From positions 186,001-250,000 of the forward strand of contig NZ_JBHUJX010000019.1 in assembly GCF_042683745.1 (NCBI RefSeq): a DNA stretch of 64,000 nucleotides. The letters run 5' to 3'. Origin of the DNA: Pseudoneobacillus sp042683745 (lineage in GTDB: Bacteria; Bacillota; Bacilli; Bacillales; Cytobacillaceae). Below the pieces are notes generated by a model. It did not search any database. It saw only the letters and a list, made by a program, of their open reading frames with translations, and was not told where the DNA came from. This document shows, in pieces, positions 25,467 to 33,236 of the stretch (positions are counted from its first letter, which is position 1; every line of letters starts with the position of its first letter). The position numbers were made by a program, and so were the translations under genes.

Positions 25467-25633
25467 GAAGCGCCTTGATCAGCCCCGACAAGCAAATGCC
25501 GACCCAAAGAGGAGGTTTGCTCTTTAACTTCATCTTTGGGGCGCCATTTGATCTCGAGGTCGACAATAGCACGACGTCCTGTCGCATTGTCGACACTTGT
25601 ACATCCTATACTTCGGGGCTAGGCGCTGGAGCT
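25467..25633 (+). repeat. Family A structured repeat, copy A2
   Basis: Starts GAAGCGCCTTGATCAGCCCC and ends CTTCGGGGCTAGGCGC. Inside, CAAATG/CATTTG and CCCAAAGA/TCTTTGGG form the outer stem, and GAGGTT/AACTTC encloses a CTCTTT loop like the GTTCTTT loop of other copies. It shares the CTCGAGGTCGACAA and CCTGTCGCATTGTCGACA segments with A1. Confidence 0.8.
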
Positions 25634-25810
25634 AGATTACGAAAAACTCCTTCAGAGTTAACCACAACTTATAAACTATATTTCTAAGCTCACCACAAAT
25701 TAAACATTTGCCATATGGAAATCTGATTTTATAATAATGTTAGAATTAAACTCCGAGATTCCTAGTTTTTAAATAAGGCACTTTTCATAAATTTTGTTTT
25801 TCTTGAACAA

Positions 25811-25949
25811 GTAGAATGGTTGATTTCCACTGCAGGTTGCTCGCTTTCCGCGGGGCGGGCGGTGAGCCTCCTCGGAGTGTACGCTCCTGCGGGGTCTCAC
25901 CTGTCCCGCTGCTCCCGCAGGAGTCTCGCACCTTCCGTTCCAATCAATC
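25811..25949 (+). repeat. Family B GC-rich structured repeat, copy B1
   Basis: Starts AGAATGGTTGATTTCCACTG and ends CCTTCCGTTCCAATCAAT, with TTGATT/AATCAA termini. The core TTTCCGCGGGGCG, GGTGAGCCTCCTCGG, GGGGTCTCACCTGTCCCGC and GCTCCCGCAGGAGTC is nearly identical to 62673-62808. It is far more GC-rich than its surroundings. It lies directly upstream of the UvrC-like gene. Confidence 0.85.
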
Positions 25950-26039
25950 TCTATATCAACAGTTTGCGTTTCCAAAGTTTTAAAACAACAATCTTTGCGA
26001 AAAGAGACTTAAATAAAATTAGGTTAGGAAGGAATAGAT

Positions 26040-27137
26040 ATGATTTTACAAGAAAAGGTGCAGACTCTCCCTTCATCCCCTGGTGTTTATTTAATGAAAG
26101 ATTCCGTCGGCGGAGTTATTTATGTAGGTAAGGCAAAAAATCTTAAAAGACGAGTTCAATCATATTTTCGAGACTCAAAGGGGCATTCTCCAAAAATAAA
26201 AAAGCTAGTAAAACATTTGAAGGATTTTGATTACATTCTGACCGATACAGAATTTGAAGCTTTTTTGCTGGAATGTCACTTAATAAAAGAAATCAAACCA
26301 ATCTACAATCGAAAAATGAAAAATCCTGGGTCATTTGTCTATATTAAGATTCACCAGACAAAAAGGAGCCCCAAGATTGAAATAACCAATTGGTTCATGG
26401 AGGATGACGATCATTTTTATTTCGGTCCCTATACAAGTAGAAGTACTGTGGAAAAAGCAATCCAAGGTATTAAAGAATGTTTTCAATTACTTTGCTCGAA
26501 TCCCGCAAACAGCGGGTCTGCCTGTTTAAACTATTCCTTAGGATTGTGCAATGGAATTTGCCTTGGTGGTTCTGCGGTAGAAGAATATAACCGCATCATT
26601 GAAAAAGTCATTTCCTTACTTAATGGTACCGACATGGGCCTTATTAATGAAATGCAGCAAAAGATGCATAATGCTTCGCTTCATTTTGATTTTGAATCAG
26701 CAGCCAAGTATAGAGATCATATAGATGCAGTAGCCTTCTTACTAAAAAAAGAAAAAGTGATTGAATTCACAGAGCAGAACAAAAATATAGCCATCATCGA
26801 ATCATTGACTCCATCAACTATCAAGCTTTTTCTTATTAAGAGGACAGAAATTCTTTTTACTGAAAAGTATGTTCTTAATGACTTTCAATTAGGGGATTTA
26901 AGATCAATAATAAAGGAAAAAATATTGATGTATTTTAAAATGAAGGATAGAACATTTGTTGAAGTGGACAGAAATGAAATCGATGAAGCTCAGATTATAT
27001 ATAGTTATCTAACTAGCAAGCATTGCAACTATTTTGTTATCCAAGATAACTGTTTAGAAAATGAGAACAATGCCAAACTAGGTGAAGAAATAACCCAGTT
27101 ACTTGAAATTCAATACACAAAAAAACACTCAGGTTGA
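26040..27137 (+). CDS. GIY-YIG nuclease, short UvrC-like protein (Cho-like)
   Basis: The 365-aa protein has a GIY-YIG domain (PSSPGVYLMKD, GVIYVGKAKNLKRRVQSYF, residues ~12-45, with EAFLLECHLIKEIKPIYN) and a UvrC-type Cys-rich segment (CFQLLCSN...SACLNYSLGLCNGIC). A UVR motif (NEMQQKMHNASLHFDFESAAKYRDHI) follows at ~200-230. It ends after a ~130-residue tail and lacks the RNase H-like 5'-incision domain and HhH of full UvrC (~590 aa). This is the Cho-like plan: a backup 3' incision nuclease in nucleotide excision repair. AGGAAGG precedes the ATG. Its stop codon lies inside a terminator hairpin. Confidence 0.88.
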   Translation: MILQEKVQTLPSSPGVYLMKDSVGGVIYVGKAKNLKRRVQSYFRDSKGHSPKIKKLVKHLKDFDYILTDTEFEAFLLECHLIKEIKPIYNRKMKNPGSFVYIKIHQTKRSPKIEITNWFMEDDDHFYFGPYTSRSTVEKAIQGIKECFQLLCSNPANSGSACLNYSLGLCNGICLGGSAVEEYNRIIEKVISLLNGTDMGLINEMQQKMHNASLHFDFESAAKYRDHIDAVAFLLKKEKVIEFTEQNKNIAIIESLTPSTIKLFLIKRTEILFTEKYVLNDFQLGDLRSIIKEKILMYFKMKDRTFVEVDRNEIDEAQIIYSYLTSKHCNYFVIQDNCLENENNAKLGEEITQLLEIQYTKKHSG

Positions 27138-27151
27138 GTGTTCTTTTGTGT
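27115..27151. terminator. Bidirectional terminator between uvrC-like and liaH-like genes
   Basis: ACACAAAAAAACACTCA pairs with TGAGTGTTCTTTTGTGT around a 3-base loop, with one mismatch. The uvrC-like stop codon TGA is at the start of the right arm. Confidence 0.85.
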
Positions 27152-27160
27152 TACATATGA

Positions 27161-27802
27161 TTACGAGATCGATTTGTTTTCTCCCATCTCTTTCTCTAAT
27201 TGAGCAACTCTTGCATCAATCGTACTGCGGTAATAAGAATGATTTACTTGGTGTTCTAAACGATCCAGATAACCTTCAATTTCTTGGAAACGAGAAATTG
27301 ATGAATCGGAATAAGTATTGGATTTCAAAACTTGGTCCATACGGTGGTTCGCTCTTGTTACATTTTCACGTCCCATTAATTCTAACCGACGTATATTCAT
27401 ATCTTTCAGTTTGTGTTTCATTTTTTCATATTTTCTTTCTAATTCCCCGAGCTGCCCGATTACTTGTTTTAGGGACTCATTTAAGCGTTCGGCACGTCCA
27501 GCATATTGCTCTAACTCAGCTACTGCAAATTGATAAAGCTCCGTTTCCCCTGCCTTGGCTGCAATTTCAGCTTGATGTTTTCTTTTCTCCACCATTTCCT
27601 CGGCTTCTTTCACTTCCCTAATAAATCCTTCTTTTAATGCGTGTTGACGCTCCACTAGCTTACCTACTTTTTCTGTTTCTTGCTCGCATTGGCGAAGATA
27701 TTGATTAAGTAGAAGTATCGGATTTTTGCTTTCTGTTTTATCAAGTGCCCCATTTAAATCTGCAGCTATAGTATCCTTTAATCTTATAAATAAGTTTGTC
27801 AT
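27161..27802 (-). CDS. PspA/IM30-family protein, LiaH-like
   Basis: The 213-aa protein is almost entirely coiled coil, starting MTNLFIRLKDTIAADLNGAL with the PspA hallmark NPILLLNQYLRQCEQETEKV (~26-45). PspA/LiaH/Vipp1 are ESCRT-III-like proteins that assemble on damaged membrane. The gene follows the LiaI-like gene by 20 bases, the same pairing as liaI-liaH of B. subtilis. No liaFSR genes are in the window, so the controlling two-component system must be elsewhere, or another regulator is used. LiaH versus PspA cannot be separated firmly by sequence alone; the partner favours LiaH. Confidence 0.85.
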   Translation of the reverse strand: MTNLFIRLKDTIAADLNGALDKTESKNPILLLNQYLRQCEQETEKVGKLVERQHALKEGFIREVKEAEEMVEKRKHQAEIAAKAGETELYQFAVAELEQYAGRAERLNESLKQVIGQLGELERKYEKMKHKLKDMNIRRLELMGRENVTRANHRMDQVLKSNTYSDSSISRFQEIEGYLDRLEHQVNHSYYRSTIDARVAQLEKEMGENKSIS

Positions 27803-27822
27803 GTCATTTCTCTCCTTTAATT

Positions 27823-28170
27823 TTAATAATTTTTCAAGTCATTCCATTGTTTTTCAAAATTAACAAATGGATCTGTTTCTTCTTTTACTACTGCATATTT
27901 CTTCCCATTCCATTTTTTATATACTAGGTAGAGTATATAAGCAGCTACTAAGCCGATGATTGCAGGAACATTATGAATGCTTGCCATAAGAACGAAGAAA
28001 CCGATGATTCCTATGCCAATTTTTCCACCTGTTGATTCTGCCTTTAAAAATTGTTTATAAATAAAGTATAGAAGTACTAAGCTAACTAGTAGCCCAATCA
28101 TCGGACCAATCGTAGAAAGTAATACAATTGCTGCAACTCCACCTGCTAAAAGTAAACCAAATTTTTTCAT
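27823..28170 (-). CDS. LiaI-like small membrane protein
   Basis: The protein is 115 aa from the ATG at 28170, with AAGGGTGAAAAC upstream. Four hydrophobic segments are arranged as two hairpins (LLLAGGVAAIVLLSTIGPMIG, then LVSLVLLYFIY, IGIGIIGFFVLMASI, AIIGLVAAYILYLVYKKW). The acidic tail ends NFEKQWNDLKNY, like the LiaI tail (FDDEWEEFLKKK in B. subtilis). LiaI anchors LiaH at the membrane. The gene is immediately upstream of the liaH-like gene. Sequence identity to LiaI is modest; gene order and topology carry the call. Confidence 0.75.
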   Translation of the reverse strand: MKKFGLLLAGGVAAIVLLSTIGPMIGLLVSLVLLYFIYKQFLKAESTGGKIGIGIIGFFVLMASIHNVPAIIGLVAAYILYLVYKKWNGKKYAVVKEETDPFVNFEKQWNDLKNY

Positions 28171-28292
28171 TTTGTTTTCACCCTTTCTTGATCTTGATAT
28201 CATCTTACCTCCATTCCAACTTTCTCATAACGAGCTTGAGCTTTATTTTGGAATAGGTCTTAAGGTGTAGAGAGGGTCAGTCTATTTATAAA

Positions 28293-28338
28293 AAAAGTGC
28301 CAGGAACCACGAAGAAATTCGTGGTCCCTGGCACTTTT
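28293..28338 (-). terminator. Long hairpin terminator of nagP (GTGCCAGG family)
   Basis: AAAAGTGCCAGG-A-ACCACGAA pairs with TTCGTGGT-C-CCTGGCACTTTT around a GAAA loop, one mismatch in 21 pairs. A T-run follows on the minus strand after nagP. The GTGCCAGG/CCTGGCAC arms resemble the other dispersed hairpins in this window. Confidence 0.85.
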
Positions 28339-28347
28339 GTATGCATT

Positions 28348-29787
28348 TTAATTGCGAATTTTTTCAATTTCATCTGCAACGAATTGTACAGATGTTCCTA
28401 CAATCACTTGGATGCTCTGTGGTCCGACAATATTTATTCCCGGAACACCTGTAGATTTAATTTTACTTTGGTCTACCGCGTTCATATCTTTCACTTCGAC
28501 TCTTAACCGAGTGATACAATTGTCAACCGATACTACATTCGCATCTCCACCAAGCCCTTCATAAATTTTTGCAGCCATTGCTGCAAAGTTTCCTTTAGAA
28601 ATAGGCTCCATACCTGTATCATCATCCGTATCATCTTCTCTACCTAATGTGATTAAGTTGAATTTTGTAATTAGGAAGCGGAATAATACATAGTAAATGA
28701 CGGCAAAAACAAGTCCTTGTACTAATAACATATAGGGTTGGTTGGCAATTGGATTTCGCAAACTTAGGAAAAAGTCGATAAATCCAGCGCTAAAGGCAAA
28801 TCCTGCTGTCCAGTGAAAAAGGGAAGCAATCACTAAAGAAATACCTGTTAATGCGGCATGGACTAAATAAAGAACTGGCGCAACAAACATAAACGCAAAT
28901 TCAAGTGGTTCTGTAACCCCTGTAAAGAAGGAAGCAAAGCCTGCGGCAACCATCAATGAAGCGACTTGTTTTTTCTTTTTTGTTTTTGCTGTATGGTACA
29001 TCGCTAATGCTGCAGCTGGGAGACCAAACATCATAATTGGGAAGAATCCAGCTTGGTACATTCCTGTTACACCTTTTTCGCCCTTACCAGACAAGAAGTT
29101 ACCTATATCATTGATTCCAGCTACATCGAACCAGAAAACAGAATTTAACGCATGGTGTAATCCAGTAGGAATTAATAATCGATTGAAGAAACCATATAAA
29201 CCTGCACCAACAGCACCTAAATCACTAATCCCTTTTCCAAAGGAAACTAATGCCGAAAAAATGACTGGCCACGCAAAGAATAAAATTAAAGAAACGAATA
29301 GCATCGAAACCGCTGTCATAATTGGCACCAATCTTTTTCCACTAAAGAAAGCCAAAGCATCTGGCAATTGAACATGACTGAATCGATTGTACATGATAGA
29401 GGCAATGATCCCTGAAAGAATCCCTACAAAAGCATTTCCTATTTTTACAAATGCAGGGTCTACATTTGCCGGATCTATTTCTTTTAGTAGAGCAACTGAA
29501 TTCGTTGAAAGTAAGGTCGTAACAACTAAAAATGCTACCAGTCCACTTAAAGCCGAGGAGCCATCCTTGTCTTTTGACATCCCTAAGGCTACCCCTACCG
29601 CGAATAAAACCGGAATATTATCAATTACGGAAGCACCCGCTTTAATTAAGAAAGCTGCTATGGGACTGCCTGCTCCCCAGCCTGTAGGATCGATCCAATA
29701 TCCAATCCCCATTAAAATAGCAGCAGCTGGTAACACAGCAACAGGCAGCATCAATGATCGGCCAAGCCTTTGAAGATATTTCTTCAT
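28348..29787 (-). CDS. nagP: PTS EIICB, N-acetylglucosamine type
   Basis: The protein is 479 aa from the ATG at 29787 (AGGAGG nine bases upstream). The EIIC domain begins MKKYLQRLGRSLMLPVAVLPAAAILMGIGYWID (split) and has ~10 membrane segments with PTGLHHALNSVFWF and the sugar-site GVTEPLEFAFMF at ~300-312. The C-terminal EIIB domain has the phosphocysteine motif NCITRLRVEVKD (~420). The combination matches NagP/NagE rather than PtsG, and there is no fused EIIA. The EIIA needed is encoded 198 bases upstream (crr-like). It imports and phosphorylates GlcNAc. No nagA/nagB are nearby. Confidence 0.88.
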   Translation of the reverse strand: MKKYLQRLGRSLMLPVAVLPAAAILMGIGYWIDPTGWGAGSPIAAFLIKAGASVIDNIPVLFAVGVALGMSKDKDGSSALSGLVAFLVVTTLLSTNSVALLKEIDPANVDPAFVKIGNAFVGILSGIIASIMYNRFSHVQLPDALAFFSGKRLVPIMTAVSMLFVSLILFFAWPVIFSALVSFGKGISDLGAVGAGLYGFFNRLLIPTGLHHALNSVFWFDVAGINDIGNFLSGKGEKGVTGMYQAGFFPIMMFGLPAAALAMYHTAKTKKKKQVASLMVAAGFASFFTGVTEPLEFAFMFVAPVLYLVHAALTGISLVIASLFHWTAGFAFSAGFIDFFLSLRNPIANQPYMLLVQGLVFAVIYYVLFRFLITKFNLITLGREDDTDDDTGMEPISKGNFAAMAAKIYEGLGGDANVVSVDNCITRLRVEVKDMNAVDQSKIKSTGVPGINIVGPQSIQVIVGTSVQFVADEIEKIRN

Positions 29788-29985
29788 TCGAACCTTCCTC
29801 CTTGTCAATATAACCTTTTAACGTCTGTTACTAATAAGAATGAATAATTTCAAATATGTGATGTGATTTTAAGTTAAGTAAATTTAGCTCTCACCTTCTT
29901 TCCTTTAATATCTTTGAAGACGTGGAGATCTCATTTTATATGAATATTCGGTAAATTAGGAGCATACCGCTACTCACCATACTAA

Positions 29986-30474
29986 TCATTTTGCATTTAC
30001 TGTCATAATCACGGTTTCACCTTGAATACCTTCCTTTTCTTCCGTAATGGTATACACTTTATCTCCTCCATGACTATTTGTAATGACGATCGGTGTGATG
30101 ATGCTTTTTGCATGAGTACGGATATATTCCCAATCAACTTTAACCAGCAACTGGCCAACAGATACCGTTTCACCCAAACTGACATCTACTTTAAAACCTT
30201 CTCCCTTTAAAGAAACCGTTTCCAAACCTATATGAATGAGAATTTCTGAACCATCCTTCGCAAGAATGCCGATAGCATGCTTCGTAGGGGCAATTTGAAT
30301 AATCTTCCCCTCTACTGGAGCACAAATATTCCCCCCAACTGGAATAACAGCTATCCCCTGCCCCATCATCTTTTGACTGAAAACGGGATCAGGAACCTTC
30401 TCAATGGGGACTATCTCACCATTGACTGGCATAACTATTTGTAATTTTTCTTTTTTAAAAAGATTAAATAGCAT
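29986..30474 (-). CDS. crr: PTS EIIA, glucose family (Crr-like)
   Basis: The protein is 162 aa from the ATG at 30474 (AAGGAGA upstream). The phosphoacceptor His is in EILIHIGLETV (~residue 85), with the second active-site His in APTKHAIGILAKDG (~70). It ends with the family pattern VKVDWEYIRTHAKSIITPIVITN. This is a free-standing EIIA, like B. subtilis YpqE, which passes phosphate from HPr to an EIIB. The next gene on the strand, an EIICB without EIIA, is the obvious partner; the 198-base gap between them could hold a second promoter. Confidence 0.9.
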   Translation of the reverse strand: MLFNLFKKEKLQIVMPVNGEIVPIEKVPDPVFSQKMMGQGIAVIPVGGNICAPVEGKIIQIAPTKHAIGILAKDGSEILIHIGLETVSLKGEGFKVDVSLGETVSVGQLLVKVDWEYIRTHAKSIITPIVITNSHGGDKVYTITEEKEGIQGETVIMTVNAK

Positions 30475-30574
30475 TTCTTCCTTCTCCTTCACTAAGACTT
30501 TAGATGATGATTACTATATTTTTATTACTTGTATTAGAGAATAAGTACTACAGGTTCCTCCTAAAAAAATAAAA

Positions 30575-30623
30575 AGTGTCAAATACGCCCAAAAACAACA
30601 GTTTTTTTGGTGTATTTGACACT
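30575..30623 (-). terminator. Terminator of desKR
   Basis: AGTGTCAAATACGCC (30575-30589) pairs with GGTGTATTTGACACT (30609-30623) with one mismatch; on the minus strand TTTTTATTTTTTT follows. Confidence 0.9.
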
Positions 30624-30627
30624 AATA

Positions 30628-31227
30628 TTATTTAAACCAGCCCTTTTCTTTCGACTGGGTTATGGCTTCGATTCGATTTTTTACTTCAAGTTTGTCCAAG
30701 ATGGTAGATATATAATTCCTTACGGTTCCCGTCTTTATACTAAGTTCATTAGCTATTTCATTGGTGTTCTTTCCATTAGCTACAAGTTCTAATACTTCCT
30801 TTTCACGGTCCGTAAGCGGATTTTCCTCACCATAAACATCTTCAATTAGTTCTGGTGCATATATTCGTTTTCCATCCATGACGCTTCGAATCGAGCTTGC
30901 CAACTCTTCACTCGGACTATCCTTCAGTAAATATCCGCATACTCCCGCTTTTAATGCACGTTGAAAATAACCGGTTCTTGCGAAAGTCGTTAAGATAATC
31001 ACCTTACAGTTTAGACCTTTAAGTTCTTCCGCTGCTTCGAGCCCGCTTTTACCTGGCATTTCAATATCCATTATGCAAACATCTGGTTGGAGTTTCTTTA
31101 CAAGAGCTATTGCTTCTTCCCCGTTAGAAGCCTTGCCCACTACTTCCATATCATCCTCTAAATTAAGCAATGAACCAAAAGCTCCTAACAGCATTTGCTG
31201 GTCTTCAGCAATAACGATTGTAATCAT
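30628..31227 (-). CDS. desR: DesR response regulator (NarL/LuxR type)
   Basis: The 199-aa protein has a REC domain with phosphoacceptor Asp54 (VCIMDIEMPGKSG), switch Thr in ILTTFARTGYFQ and Lys in GYLLKDSPSEELA, then a LuxR HTH (PLTDREKEVLELVANGKNTNEIA split, TGTVRNYISTILDKLEVKNR). Stretches such as IAEDQQMLLGA, QPDVCIMDIEMPGK and the C-terminal SKEKGWFK match DesR of B. subtilis, which activates the lipid desaturase gene des in the cold. Its ATG overlaps the desK stop (ATGA, 4 bases), so the two are translationally coupled. No des gene is adjacent. Confidence 0.93.
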   Translation of the reverse strand: MITIVIAEDQQMLLGAFGSLLNLEDDMEVVGKASNGEEAIALVKKLQPDVCIMDIEMPGKSGLEAAEELKGLNCKVIILTTFARTGYFQRALKAGVCGYLLKDSPSEELASSIRSVMDGKRIYAPELIEDVYGEENPLTDREKEVLELVANGKNTNEIANELSIKTGTVRNYISTILDKLEVKNRIEAITQSKEKGWFK

Positions 31228-32360
31228 TTCATTTCCTCCCTATCTGCCTGCTTAACATCATTTGGTACCTTCATGATTAAGGTTGTGCCTTCTTTTGTCA
31301 ATAAATCAAGACTACCGTTTACAAATTCTAAACGTTCTCTCATACCGATTAGTCCGTGACCTTTCACTTCCGTATCCTCAGAAATCTTAAAAGTTCCATT
31401 ATCTTGTATAGTAATCATAATTTCCTTCCATGATTGTTCAATATAAACTGAACAAATAGTAGCTCCACTATGTTTAACTACATTGGTTACAGCCTCTTTC
31501 AAGCACATACTTAAAATATTTTCAGTAAGCAATGAAACATTCTTCAATGCAAAATCCTCGTCCCCAAGAAAGGTAATTTGAGCAGCATCCAATATTTGTT
31601 TAATTCGTACCATTTCATCCTTCAAGCGAATTCCACGCATCGAAGAAACCATCTTCCTCACTTCATTTAAGGCAGTTCTTGCGGTCTGCTGAACATCCCT
31701 CAGTTCATTACGTGCCTGTTCAGGATTTTTTTGAATTAATCGTCTTGCCAGATCACTCTTTAAACCGATTAGAGAAAGCTTTTGCCCCAATGTATCATGG
31801 AGATCACGGGCAATTCGCTGACGTTCTTCTATTTTAATTAGCTCAGAAATCTTCTTATTTGCATCTTCAAGTTTTTCTTCCAACTGACCCATTTCTTTTT
31901 TATTTCGAATATTGAAAGGGAGAAGGATTACACTAATCCAAATGATAAAGACAATTGGCAATTGCTTAATGAATAAACCTTCCTTCAGAACGATGCTAAG
32001 GTTGATTGAAACAGATGTACTAATTAAATGCACAAAATACAAGGTGAAAAAAGCAACACGATTTTTTACATTGCCAATCAAATACGCTAAGAAGAAGGCA
32101 AAATAAACATAACTGAAAAGATTTGTTGCCGTTACTGATATTCCAATCAATATGAAGGTCCAAAGATAAATAGTCCAACCTTTAGATAAAAACGCAATGC
32201 GATAAATAATAAAGAATAAGACAGTAAGCGAAACCCCCACAACAATTTGAATCGTTGAAGAAGATTGAAAAATAAAATAAAACGGTAATATCGCAAGAAT
32301 CGTCCAGATATAAGGAGATATCCCGTTAATCTTCTGGAATGTCAAATACCTTTTAAACAT
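31224..32360 (-). CDS. desK: DesK membrane thermosensor histidine kinase
   Basis: The 378-aa protein has five membrane segments in the first ~150 residues and no extracytoplasmic domain, then a coiled linker (EEKLEDANKKISEL). The HisKA_3 box RIARDLHDTLGQKLSLIG has the phospho-His at 188, the same number as in B. subtilis DesK, followed by a HATPase domain (N-box LKEAVTNVVKHSGA, GLIGMRERLEFVNGSLDL). DesK senses bilayer thickness and switches from phosphatase to kinase when membranes stiffen in the cold. It is upstream of and overlaps desR. Confidence 0.95.
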   Translation of the reverse strand: MFKRYLTFQKINGISPYIWTILAILPFYFIFQSSSTIQIVVGVSLTVLFFIIYRIAFLSKGWTIYLWTFILIGISVTATNLFSYVYFAFFLAYLIGNVKNRVAFFTLYFVHLISTSVSINLSIVLKEGLFIKQLPIVFIIWISVILLPFNIRNKKEMGQLEEKLEDANKKISELIKIEERQRIARDLHDTLGQKLSLIGLKSDLARRLIQKNPEQARNELRDVQQTARTALNEVRKMVSSMRGIRLKDEMVRIKQILDAAQITFLGDEDFALKNVSLLTENILSMCLKEAVTNVVKHSGATICSVYIEQSWKEIMITIQDNGTFKISEDTEVKGHGLIGMRERLEFVNGSLDLLTKEGTTLIMKVPNDVKQADREEMK

Positions 32361-32535
32361 ACAAGATACCTCTTTTTAATTTTTTTCAAATATATACCTT
32401 ACTTCTCTCCATATCTTACCACTTCGTCTATGGTATGAGGGAGAAATTTGTATTCAAAGGAGTACGAGCACATATTTTTTTACGAAAAATCCAAACTAAA
32501 AACTGCTGCTATTACTTCAAAGGGAGTTGGTTTGT

Positions 32536-32946
32536 TTGAAATGGCAAAAGAGGATATTATCCATGATCCAGGACCGTCAAGATAAAAAAATAGCACTTGC
32601 TGTTGACACCTCAAGTGTCGAAGTACGCTCTATTTTAATAAACAATATTGTGAAATTGTTTGAAACCGTGAAACCTGAAACCATCCTTGTCCAAGCAGAT
32701 TTCAAAATCCGAAGTATCACTCCCGTAAAAGCGGATACCATCAAATATTATTCGCACGGAAAATCGTCCTATACGTTAGTATTAGAATGGGCAAAAAATG
32801 AAAATATCGATACATTATTCTACATTACCGATGTTACAGGTTATATTTATGAAGAAATAACAAGCGTGGATTACGAATTATTTTGGTTAGTTCCGGATGA
32901 ATTCCTTCCAAAAGTGCCTTTCGGAAAAGCGATAAAGGTTGCCTAA
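32536..32946 (+). CDS. VWA-like (DUF2201-type) domain protein, probably a remnant
   Basis: The protein is 136 aa if started at TTG (32536), nine bases after AGGGAG. It contains IALAVDTSSVEVRSILINNI (a degenerate DxS MIDAS-like strand), ILVQADFKIRSITP, SSYTLVLEWAKNENIDTLFYITD and LFWLVPDEFLPKVPFGKAIKV. This resembles the C-terminal VWA-like half of DUF2201 metallopeptidase-type proteins (AAA/VWA pairs), but the N-terminal half is missing, as is any AAA partner. It may be a truncated leftover or a small independent protein. Family A repeat copy A3 begins five bases after the stop codon. Confidence 0.5.
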   Translation: MKWQKRILSMIQDRQDKKIALAVDTSSVEVRSILINNIVKLFETVKPETILVQADFKIRSITPVKADTIKYYSHGKSSYTLVLEWAKNENIDTLFYITDVTGYIYEEITSVDYELFWLVPDEFLPKVPFGKAIKVA

Positions 32947-32950
32947 ATTA

Positions 32951-33220
32951 GAAAAGCGTAAGCGCACTTGTAAGCTCCGATAAAGAAGACTGGTTGATTG
33001 GCGAGTGTAGCGAAGCCAGAGACCTAGTCGCACTTAGCAAAACGTTCTTTGGTTTGCCAAGCAAATGCTTCGAAACCCAGAAAGTCGTTCTTTGACTTTT
33101 TGGGTTTCGAACATTTGACCTCGAGATCGACAATAACGCGACCTCCTGTCGCTTTGTCGACACTAGTACGTAGTACGTCCTGTACGTCGGGGCTAGGCGC
33201 TGGAGCTGGACAATTTTCGC
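32951..33220 (+). repeat. Family A structured repeat, copy A3 (long form)
   Basis: Starts GAAAAGCGTAAGCGCACTTG and ends TCGGGGCTAGGCGC followed by GGACAATTTTC. The central stem CAAATG-c-TTCGAAACCC (33062-33078) pairs with GGGTTTCGAACATTTG (33102-33117) and encloses AAAGTC-GTTCTTT-GACTTT. Compared with A1, stem bases change in pairs (C-G to A-T, G-C to C-G). Confidence 0.85.
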
Positions 33221-33236
33221 AGTCCAAAAATTTCCT

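Noticed and set aside
25820..26131. Open frame overlapping repeat B1 and the start of the UvrC-like gene
   Set aside because: It lies in repeat DNA and another frame of a real gene, with no ribosome site or family match.
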